From Paragonimus westermani (Eukaryota; Platyhelminthes; Trematoda; Plagiorchiida; Troglotrematidae), in assembly GCA_008508345.1 (NCBI GenBank), contig QNGE01000435.1, positions 137,644 through 201,643 of the forward strand: a DNA stretch of 64,000 nucleotides, in the 5' to 3' direction. Both the position numbers and the translations under genes were made by a program. Shown in pieces: positions 13,001 to 25,000 of the stretch. The stretch's first letter is position 1. The number at the start of each line of letters is the position of its first letter. The notes below the pieces were generated by a model. It was not told the DNA's origin, did not search any database, and saw only the letters and a list, made by a program, of their open reading frames with translations.

Positions 13001-16000
13001 AATGACAGATTTTTGCCTGCGGTCGTACACAAAAAAACAGTCCGTCGGTAGCAGAGGGAATCAATGTGAACAGAATGCCTTACAAATGAGCGGAATAAAA
13101 GGGTTGAATTAGGAAGCCACAATAAGATTCTCTGATAAAGTAGCGTGACTAAGTGTAACGGGGATAGTAAAGGAGTGACAAGCATGCTGATTTATATGCC
13201 ATTCAGATGGGTTGAACAGTGTCCAATTCACCTTGCGTGTAATGCTAGGGTCAGCCAAGGTGGAAGATGAGTTCGAATAGGTTTTAAGTGCACGAGCAGA
13301 CTGACAACCCCCATAACACCATCACTTGACAGATAACCACTAATAGCTTACGAATGCCCATAATTTCATTGACCACGGATCGAAGCACACTGAATGTCGA
13401 CGTAAACAGAGGAAAATGTGCTCATGTGCGTAAATGACCGAAGGTGCACAACTCAAGATGGCAGGTAGTTACTTGTAAATAAAAATCGTCGCACTGATGG
13501 TTGATTTCACTTCGGCCGTAATCGTGTTTAGGAAATGAATAAAGCCCATTAAATGGGTTACCTGTTTTCGACCGTTTGGTGGTTGCAACCATGCGGGCTT
13601 GTTCACTGCATCGCTTATCCAATCAGGGCGTTTTCCGATATCCGGACAGCATGAAGCAGAACCGGTGTCATCTGGCGCGAGTAAGCACTGAAAATACTGG
13701 CTGTCAACCCGCAATGACTTTTGACATTAAATGATATGCTAGTAACCAGTAAAGTGTGCATCTCTGTCAATTTAATCCCACTCCCGGTATGGGTACAAGG
13801 AAAAGTTCAGACGAACAAGATTTTCACATAATGACAGCGCTTAGCCTATGTGCTCTTCCTTGTTGAACAACAGCGAATGTCTTGCTGCGTAAAAGCTGCA
13901 AATTTATAGCTTAGTAAGGCGTTTTCCGTGGTAAGCAGTTATCTTTACCGTCGAGGAGCTGCTTGTACAATCGAAAATGATACAATGATTCTCTGTGCAA
14001 CGCAAGACAAGAATCAGGAAAAAGTAAAGGCCAGTCTTACGAAAACCGAAGTCTCCATTGATGTATTATAAAGTTGAAGGCGTTAATACATATCAATATC
14101 AAAATGACCATCAAAGCAGTACTCATTTGTGAAAGGCGTTCGGTGAAGTCTCCCGGATACCGGGAATTAACCTAAAAGATTGCTCGGCGAATCTAATCAA
14201 ATCAGAGGTTTTGGTTTGACTGAGAATCCCTGATCGCAAGGTTATCGACTGGAACCAACAGGCAATTTTTTTAGACAGCAATACATCAGTGCTTCACACT
14301 AGTGCTTAACTGCCACACAACCATGAAGAAGCAGCAAAACCTATATAGAAAGAGAGAAGGAAAAAGAAGGGGACGGGAAGGGACCTAACTATTGAAAATG
14401 ACTACGTCCATATTCAAACATTCATCATCAAGGTGCCTACACCTTGCAAACAACACAACCGAGCTGCAAGTGAGAGTGAGGCGTCATCAGCGAGATAGCT
14501 TCCAACAGGCAATAAATGTTTCCTAACGGGAATACCCAGGAATCTGATCGTTACTCACAGGCGAGGGTGGCTGGGCATTCAAATACGATATCCCGGTCGT
14601 CTCAATGCGATAGAATAGTCCTCAAGAATGCTTCCTAAAAGCGTGGCCAAAGTTCCAACCTGAGCCACGGTAAAGAAAATCACTGCTGACGAGCCCCAGC
14701 AAGAGCGGAACTGAGGTCTAAGGAAACATTTTGAAAAGGATCGGCTGAAAATTCGGTAGGAGAGTGACAGTGTCCGAGTTAAAATAAAAGGGCACACTTT
14801 GATAATGCACCCGGGCAGAGTGTTTAGAAGTTATAACAAAACAGTCCAAATTACATCTTCGTTCGAAGCTACCTAAGGCCGGCAGTTAATTCACTGATAG
14901 TTCAGCTGACCACGGTGATACACTGATATCCTCAAAAACGCCCGGAATCATCATCATCATCATCATAGACAGCAATACATCAGTGGTTAACACTAATGCT
15001 TAACTGCCACACAACCATGAAGAAACAGCAAACCCTATATAGAAAGAGAGAAGGAAAAAGAAGGGGACGGGAAGGGACCTAACTACTGAAAATGACTACG
15101 TCCCTATTCAAACATTCAGCATCAAGGTGCCTACACCTTGCAAACAACACAACCGAGCTGCAAGTGAGAGTAAGGCGTACGCCCGGAATCATACCCAAAA
15201 TGGTCGCACATTCTGTGTCCTTTCTACAGATGCAGCAAACACTTTAGTTTAAGACATAAGACCGAAAACACCGTCTTTGAGCTGTACGAAAAAGGCGCAC
15301 TTTGTGTGGATTACAAGTGGTACAAGTCGGCCGGTTTGTCGAAATATCAACAAGCAGAAACAATTTTGGAACAAAATTCTTCCTTTACACTTTTTGAAAT
15401 GATCCACCAGTTGAACACTCAACCAGTCGTCACGAGCTCCAACGGTGCCCCCGCTGGGGCAGGTTTTGAGAGATCAGTATCAGTAAACTACTATATTAGG
15501 CTGGATGCCACCCCAGGTAAAAATTGAGAGGAGCGGCAATGTGGCCTGCCATTGGGTCCACAGTGGGTTTGATGTACAAAACCGCTAGTGTCACTACTGG
15601 ATCACGAAGAAGAATGTGACAACTTATATCAATTAATCTAAACCCTCCTCTTTGTAATCAACGGATTAACGTACTTTAAAACGTCAGAAAGATGAACAGC
15701 GCGTCCACATGCAATGGTAATGCAAATTCCTGTTACGAAGTGACAGAAGACCGAGACGAAAAAAGTCAGACGACGAAATATTTGAGGCCACGATGAAAGA
15801 AAGCAAAAATATTTTGTGCACAACAGGAGCGAAATTTGTGGGCTATGTGAAAAAAAAGTGTCATGAAACCTGGAACTTGCAAGAACCCTCGTCTCCAGTT
15901 GAAATGAAATCGCTACATGTAACTGAGACATTGGTGTTTTGTCCACGATGAGCCACGGGCTTCAAGATTAAATCGGTAATGATAGGTTGTCTTGCCTAAA

Positions 16001-19000
16001 AGCGTGTATGTAGATTCTGAAGCTTCAAGAGTAAATCTCCAGAGAGCTAGTGTCGTTATCGTCCGCCTCACAATATATATATATATATATATAACTGACG
16101 CGTCTTACGCCATTGCTACAACCCAGAACCCGCTAGAGGGAGGCGTATTTTATCATCAACATCTAATGAAAATAACGTCAATGCTTACTGGGTTATTATT
16201 CCTAGCTACTCCTTGACCCAAGCTCAGTTGTCACAATGCAAAACATGAGACAAAGAAGTAAAGTTACGAATGGTAGTCTAGAAGTGTGAATTTTAACTCT
16301 CATTACACCATCACGATATTAACCATCAACCGGGCTCCTGAAAGTTAGCATCGAATATGCTTTCACACGGAAGTGATCCGCGAAAACCGCACATCATCTG
16401 AGTATTGCTGGAGTGATGCATTTGGTACAGTCAGGGGACCTGTAATGTTCAATCGAAGGAACGAGAGCGATAATTGCAAAGGCGAAGCCTCAGCTTTAAC
16501 TCCATATAAAACACCCAGCAAAGCCAAATGAGCTCATCGAAAACCTCAGTGAAGATCGTAAGGGACCTCCTGCCTTAGTTGCCCATAAACCCTACCCAAT
16601 GAGCCACAGACGATCCGCGACTCTGTTTTGTTTTTCATGTACAGAATGACGGTTTCAATCAACAGCAGTTTCTGTCATATTAAGTGCAATCACATTTAGA
16701 CTGTGCTTCTGCATATGCGTCAGAGATACGGCACTAGACTAATTAGGCCGCACAATTTTTAAGGATGGAATGCATTACCAACGTTAAACGGTAGTAACAT
16801 GAACATATCAGAGTACGACGCTAAAACTTGACTGAAATAACCATGAAAAAAGAAATCCCGGAGGACAGATAATGGAAAGAGAATAAGACCGGTCGAATGA
16901 AAAACCTGAAGCAATTGTTTACGGATGAGAATAAAACGACTAGAATTTCGCAGGGCGTTTCCTGTAGAAAAATTCTGGCTACCGTGTCCGATTGTGCTAG
17001 TCGAGTTGTGGTGGGCAAAAACATACAAGTCCAGTGTTTGAGTGAGAGTAAAACTGACTCAAAGAACACGATTCTGCTGTCAGAAATCAGATATCTCAAG
17101 CCGTTACTGAGACATGCATCCGCCTGGGGTTCAAATATTTCTTCGCGCGCTCATGCGGTCACAAGGTCAATGATTTTCTACAAATATCGACCAATTCCTC
17201 GAGTAAATTTGCAATGCGTTTGGGGCTAAATACGTTGCCTATTCGGACTCTGCTTTGTTAATGTTTTCACTGGTTTTTATCGTTCGCAGTTTGCGGACCG
17301 ACTGGACAGGGTTTCTGTTCGCGTTATCCGTCCACTATTGTGTTCAGTAAGATTCTGCTATAGCATCCAGACGAGTAAAAAACAGGAATGAAATGCTGGT
17401 CACATCAGAGAGAGCGAGCAAGAACGCGATTAAACTAGTCAAGACTTCATTAACTCGTCACGAGACTCAACATTTAAATCCGAAACAGGTGGATTACGGA
17501 ATCATAAATGCATCTGGCAACGATGTTGGAAAAGCGAGAGTTGAAGTTCCGTAAAAACTCCTAAACTGCAGTGTCATAGGAATGGCTTGTACACCTAAAC
17601 TACGTATTGGATCAATCATCTAACCATGCCAAACAGGCTGATAAGTAACGGCCTGACGAACTAGTCCTCTGGTCATTCAGGTTGAGGGTCGGAAGGAGAC
17701 CGGTTTTCTAATCTGCAAAAAGATGTTCTCCCGCGACTACCACTCATCCACTGCCTTGTTTGATGGTTACACTGGCTGAAGGAAAACTCTAATTACCTAA
17801 GGCTGGGCGTCCTCGCAGGACCCCTGATCCACAGACGACCATGCCATTCTCCACTAGACAGGAAACCGCCAAACCGATCAAGGCATATAATCAGTGTAAA
17901 CTGTGTAGAACAGAATCACGTTCACTCTGTGATACAAGGGAAAACATCATTTACAGCCGGCTACTTCGTCCAGAAACTTCTTGTGCAATGCATAATCTAA
18001 TGAACCATCACATTTCAACATTATCCTATTAAATTTATTGGCACGGATATGCTGAAACAATACACGGTTGTAGGAAGCGAATGTAACCTATGAGCACTTT
18101 CAGTTAACTTGAGACAAGAATATTCCGCGTCAAAGTTTCGAATGAGAGGTTTAGAGTGTTCTGCTTCACCGATTCCTGAAAACTGCATCACGACAGTTTG
18201 GCGTTTTGGCTGTTCATTCCGATGTATCAAGGGGTCAGTAGATGAGACATTCAAGTTAGAATAGCGCCGGCAAATAGAAAGTCTGTGCAAATGACTGATT
18301 GTGGCCGCCGTCTTGTGCTAGCGGTCACAGTAATCCTAACGGCACACGGTTTACTCAGCACTGACCTGTGCTACTGTAAAATCCTGAATCGGAAGATCGG
18401 CCCGTTCCAGTGAATGGTATGTGCATGCACTTTCTACCGCACTACCAACCGCGTGTTGCATCGGCGTCTTTGTACTGTGCATCAGACTATCGTACCTGCT
18501 GAATGCTGACAAGTTCTACTAAAGCCCGATCTAGAGGCAAAACTTTCGGAATACTTGTCTGTTTATGTCCTAACTGATTGGAGTGAAACCGGCGTCAATG
18601 ACATCACTTACTCTGATCTGGCCGCTCTCCATCGGTCGGCACAGTTCTGACGTAGTCATTCTGAGCGAAAATGTGAGCATTCCCTTCGAGTCTCGTCTAG
18701 GTGGCAGGTTTGGGATAGCACCACATCGCTTGGATAGTGGCTGATGGCTGTTACAGCTGTGCGCTGAGCATAAGCTATTTTTAACCAGCAACAGTTTTAG
18801 GCATCGTGCGTGTCACTGCTATACTTGGCACCCGCCTTTTCCGAATCAGGTCTGGTCTCATATAGACTACACAGCTGTTAGAGTGGTCAGGTTCCATTCC
18901 GGACTGTCGTTCTTATTGGATCACGTACTTGGATTCAGATCATGCGTTGGTACGTTGTCGTTTTGTTCTTACTTTTGCTGGGCAACGAACTCAGCGATAG

Positions 19001-22000
19001 CAACGACTGGCTGTTGAGAAACTGACCATACCATCGGTAAAGCACAAGTACCAAACGAGCGCAGAAAGCAGGCTTGGCAGTTCTCACCTGAAAGATCCTA
19101 ATGGCTGCCATACCCGGATCTCACAAGTCATCCACAAAGTACGTACCGCGGCATGCGGCACGTTGGTTCATTGGTTGAACGAGCATTAAATCCAGGAGAA
19201 ATCCCGGAAATTATTAGCAGCCAAACGGAACATTCCCTCGGGCAGTTTAGGAGAGGTGTCCACGGGAAACTGAAACGTAACCTGAACGCTGATCGTGAGG
19301 CTTGGTGAGTGAAGGTTAAGGAAATTGAAAACGCTTTTGTTTCGAGGAAAATCGGAAGACTGTTTAAACCTATCTGTGCTCTTGGTCTCAGGTGACCGTC
19401 TTTCAGTGAAGCCATTAGCGAGACAGATAACACACCCATCTACAAGTCTAGAAGGCTAGACCGCTGAACGGAACACCTTGAGGGTCAATTTGGCTGGCCT
19501 TCTAATTCTACTATTGCCGCCACAAACCTGTAGCACCCTGGTACGTAGGTTTAGCACCACCCGCTGAAACTGTGGTGTGCAGTTGTATTTCGACCATCAA
19601 ACGTAATAGGGCTGCTGGTCCAGATGCTCTAATGCTGGTATTTTTCAAAGATGGAGAGGCGTTAGTGGAGGACTTGATGTGTGGACGACAAATATCACCC
19701 TTCCGTGCTGGAGTAACTCGATAAAGAAGGAATCCGGGGCTCTTGCGAAAACCACAGAGGAACTAGCTTGGCCCCAGTCATTACTAGGGTTCTGACATTC
19801 ACTATACTTTGTCGACTCACGGTAAATATCAGGGAAGAGCAAGCAAGGTTTCGTCCTGGACGAGGATGTACAGACCACATTTTTACTATCCGTCAAATTC
19901 TGGAGCGGCCTCAAGTGTATCGCCAGCCAACAGTTAGCATTTTTCTTGACCATAAAGGTGCACTTGTTCCTGTGGAGCGGTCCACACTTTTACAGTCGTT
20001 TAAACGCAGACCAAGTGCGTGAACATACTGTCGGCGCTTTGTTCTCGTATCTTAGCTAAGGTTAGAGTTTATGATGAACCGTCTAGCAGTTTCAATACCA
20101 AGAGTGGTGTACGTCAAGGTTGTCCACTTCTACCATTTTTGTTTAATTTCGTCCCAGACGAAATAATGAAGGACTGTCTGTAGCACTCACAAAATGTCGG
20201 TGCGATTATGCTGACGACAAAGTGCTGTTGTTTGACAACTTTCAAGCGGTACACGCAATGCTAGACACTATATCGCACTGTGCTAAGTACTTCGGAATGT
20301 GGTTTGCTGTCTCAAAGTGCAGTGCTTCCACACGATTGCTGTGATTACGTAGATTTAATGTTAGATAGTAGTCATGAAGTTTGTTGACCGGGTTGTGTAC
20401 CTGGGAAGTTACATGAGCGGCGGCGGCGGTAGAGGGGTACAGAATGAATTAGAAGCATATCTCTAAGGCTAGGGCACTATTCTTCGAACTGGGGTACAAC
20501 TGGCGATAGAGAGGTATCTCTTTGAGTCTTGAGGGTCGCGTATATAAATGGAGGACATCGGAATTCCCCTGTCGAACATCACTCGGAGTGGTAGACACTT
20601 GAGACAGTTGCTCATAAGTGTGCATTCTGCACTCAGAATGGGTATACAACTTCAGGAAATCAAACCCTCCTGCATTGAAGATACCCCCCGAAGAGCAGAT
20701 TGGGCAGACAATTCGAGAACTATCATTGCCGTTGTTTGACGAAAAAAGTTCTGGTGACCATATATTCTTCTCAAGGCGAAGACACAATCGATACACTCGC
20801 AATCAGATAGGAAACCCGTCTATTTTGGTGTATTTGGTCCTCTATGTCTTAGAAGCCACCGCATTAAGACCCAGGAGTATCGTGGATTCAATAGGCAAAT
20901 GGTCGTTAAATAACATCTTGATAACTCTTTTGAAGACGAGAGTGACCATTGATGAACATTAATTACATGGCATCTCTTTAGTAACTCATAAAAAGGAGTG
21001 TAGTAAATTGAAGCAACAATTCCATCTAGAAAACTTGAAGAAAGGCCTAGACATGAAAATGTAATAATTTAGGACTTCCCCTCAGTGGGGGTTAACTGAG
21101 GAAGAATGTGAAAATACTACCGGCGTTTTCTTCCTACATAAGGCCATGCACGAAGTAAAGGAAAAGGATAATTCAAGGAACTCACGGAACGTCGACGCAG
21201 ACTCTCAACCTGGCTAAATACCGACTAACTTCCGTCTTGATGATGGGGTATTATTGTTCGGCAACGTTCAAGCGACGGAATGATAGACAATAACTCGTAC
21301 TCTTTTAAATACTGCGGAATGCCATTGGCAACATTAAAGCGCAAAATGACTCCGCAAATCTGCCGTTATCGCGTCAATTCAGCGTTGGATAACGAAGCAA
21401 AGGGGATAACCAACTGACTTGTACACTAAAAGTGTGTAAACAGCATCGGAAGTACGGGAAACGAAACAAAACCTTGCGTGTTTGAGATTCCAACAAACTT
21501 TGCTAATCCTGGGCGTGTTTGAAAAGTAAGGATCGTGCACACAAGGTGACCACGGAAGCCGTGAGAATCTACGGCTGCTGATCGGGACTTGCTTAGATGG
21601 GAGGACGTGGACTGTCGTTATAAACTCGACGGTCTGTGTGTGCGCTTGATCGCTCACAGCGGATGATACCAGCGAGCAAACAGTGCGAGTAAGAAACGGG
21701 TACTTAGTAGTAAGTGTGAGGCAAACTCATTTGCCAAATTTCTAAGGATGCATAGACTAAGAACCTTGGGCTATTTATCGCTTTTGATACATTGAGCATC
21801 ATTAACCAAGACTATCACTGAATCACACGAAAAATGAAGTAGGTAAGTGAGAATTCGACCTAGAGGAGTGGAGTAAGGCACTAACTGGTTCTTGGTCACA
21901 GCTGCAGCTCCCAAAACTCGCAAAGGTGTTAGCTGAAGAAGTTCGGGAAGGTGGTATCTGACCGGGTTCGATTGTCTGTATGTTGATGCTTGGTTCTTTG

Positions 22001-25000
22001 TGAAGTGAGTAGAACTAATGACGAAGAGAAGTAAATGCTACCAGGAAATTGTCTTGCGGATGGTGCCTAACTCACAAGTCATTCGATCGTTTTTACAATC
22101 ACAAACACCTTGACGTCAAATAATCAAGTGTAAACAGTTAATTCGTTTAATAAATCTCATTTCGTCCACCTTAATTCGAGTGTCATCTTCGTCCTAGAGT
22201 GTTACGGTTCCACACTACTGCTTAGCTGCTATAGGGCGGTTAAGCAACAGTAAACTAAAGACGTATAGCTATCTATGATGTCGATAAGAATACGAGAACG
22301 GGGGAAGGTAGGCAGAAACTTTAGAACATGTGTAAACAAAGACTTAGGCCGAAGAGATTACACTTGAGTGTCAGTCACAAATATCACGACAGCGCTAGGT
22401 AAGCTATCATATACTCTGTACACGGAGGTATATCGCGGTCGCCCCAGTAAAACGCAGATTAGGGTATCGATTTGGAGATACCTTGCAACAAAGGCATTCC
22501 CAATCTGAACGTCAGTTACCTTCCGGGTGTCGCGTGAGTGAGATTTGATAAGTGCCAGTTTTTATATCAGTAGTGATGTTGATACGTTGCTCGAGTGTTC
22601 TGAGCGCTCGGTTATGTCTACGAGAACGAATAAATACGTTCACATCATTAGGAGTGAAGAGTGTGGTTTGAGTTTTTTTCTCAGAGTATATATATATGTA
22701 TATATGCAACGTGTGAAGATCACATGAAGTGGCAAACATGTCACAACATGGACACAGAGAGAAAAGAAACTGGGTAACGAGATAAACGAGAAGGACGTAG
22801 AGGGTGAAAGAAAAGAATACAAGGATTCGCAACACAAGCGCCGCTGACTTCTACTCTTCGCCATATTAGACAGCGTCCTCATCATCATAGACAGCAATAC
22901 ATCAGTGGCTCACACTAATGCTTAACTGCCACAGCGTCCTCAACTAAAGGTGTTCATTGTCCTTCGGACCCCAACTAGGAAGCCGAGAACGCCACACTGT
23001 AAGCGCTTTCATATTCCGAACCAAAGCCATATGCCACAACTTTCAACCTAACCCATCACTCGCAAACAAGGCACGATGTGGCAGGCGGCGAGTTGACATT
23101 CGCAGAATATGGCCAAGTCAACGAAGATTGTGGGATGAGATCGGCAAGCCCGATGGTCGACAGAGTTCATCTGTTCCGAAGACACGTCGTTGAACTCAAT
23201 CAGTGCTGATACGGTGCTCCCACTACACGCCGCTAATACTTCGAAGGTACCGGTGCCCAAAAACGGACGCCTCACTGACATCCACCGTGCGAATCGACCA
23301 GTGTTTTTAGCCGTACGACAGCACCGCACATACAGTAGTAATGCAGATATGTCCTTTCACAGAAAGACATTATGCTGACGCTACAGAGCATAAGGTGGCA
23401 GACGCCATCTTGGCCTTCGTCATGCGATTTGTGATCTCATCAGGCATTCTACCAGCACTGGTACAGCCACCAGGGTACACGAAATTCTCAACTACTTCCA
23501 ACGGCTTACTACCAAGGGTGCGAGCACGCGCAGTTCTGCCAAGCTTACAGCAGCATCTTGTATTCAGCAGGTGCAGAGGCCACACCAAACTAGCGAAGGA
23601 GGCTTCTAGTTTGACTGGGATGTTTCAGGTCCCACATGAACCTTCACAGATTAAAATGTCTGCATACTCTGCATAACTCGAAGTCGAATGCTTAGGAGCA
23701 GTTCCACACCATCACATTCACAGTTCGTCAGTGATCTTTTTTTACTATAAAGTTGAATATGAAGGGGAGACTGGACTACCTTATCACATCCCACATGGGA
23801 CGTTAAAGGTCGGCGATACGTTGCCATAATTCCTAACCCTTCCCGAGATCTGACAGTAAATTGTCTTAAGAATGTTCATATACTTCTCAGGCATGCCCCT
23901 CTTCGATAATCATTGCCAGATTACAGCCGTCAACTGAATCAAAGACGCCTGTGATATCGAAGAATACAACTACTGGCCCCTATATGAATGGTGGAGTTTA
24001 ACCACCTAGTGAAGTGTGAAGATGTCATCAATCAAGACAGTCGGTAGCTGAACGAGCAGTAGTACCAAATGAAGCAGTACCGCACTTGGGCACTGCATGC
24101 CGTATGTGTGCCAATGTGGTTTAATGTCGACCGGTGGGTGGGGTCCTAGATTAGAGGCAGGCAAACTAGTAAGCGTAAGGCGCAGTGTCCTTGCTAGTTT
24201 AACTACGTAAATTTGTGGTTGACAGCGAAGTGGCCTCCCACCAAAACGCAAAGCTAAATTAGCACATACCAGTGCATGATCGGAATCCACGCAGGTGTTC
24301 CAGATTGAATTGATATCGTGGAAGCAGCCACTCCATCGATAGCTGACGGACATATAGTCAATCTGTGTCCACGGGTGATTCGGCTATGAACATCGCCAGG
24401 CGGTACACTAAAGCCTTTAACGTCGAAAATTAGTACTTGTCAGAAACGGACCGTTATCAGCGCAGAGTTGCAAACAAACGGTACGGTACTGTAAGAGCGT
24501 AATTCACCTAAGTCATGTTTGTGACCGGTCAGTACGCCTACCTGAGTGTTCAAGTCTCCAGCTAGTACATTGTCGGTAGCCCAGCGGTGTGTAGATGGGT
24601 GAGCTGGTGACTGCGCCAAGGCCAGTTCGTGGGAGTATATGCTACAACAACAAACGAACGACGTTTGTGTTGGGTGCTTCTCAGTGCTCTAACCATACAA
24701 CCGAGTCCGACATCACAAAGACAGCTGTTGGCGAGTATCCAGTCAAACAGCGCTTTGTCTGTGTATGCACTTGGGGGAATTTCAACACCGAGTTCACGGC
24801 ACGGCCTACAGACAAACGCAAATTGCATGCGGCTGAGTGAAAATATAGCACTGACCTGGAATCCTGAAGCCCTGTTTCAGCCAGACAGCACATTGATGTC
24901 TAGAGTACTACAACAGCTGCCCACTGACCTATTTGCATGTGCTCAAACACTGAAAGTGGCAACCTCATTTGGTGTACGAGGAGCGAGCAGAGGTTTGTAT

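Noticed and set aside
12642..13064. Whole 140-codon minus-strand open frame as a single gene with a membrane segment
   Set aside because: The hydrophobic part is intron read-through; only 12687-12827 is bounded by splice sites and matches the HSA continuation.
20449..20962. Overlapping open segments on both strands just after the plus-strand RTE copy
   Set aside because: No family motifs; they overlap each other and part of the RTE C-terminal fossil, and no splice pair was found.
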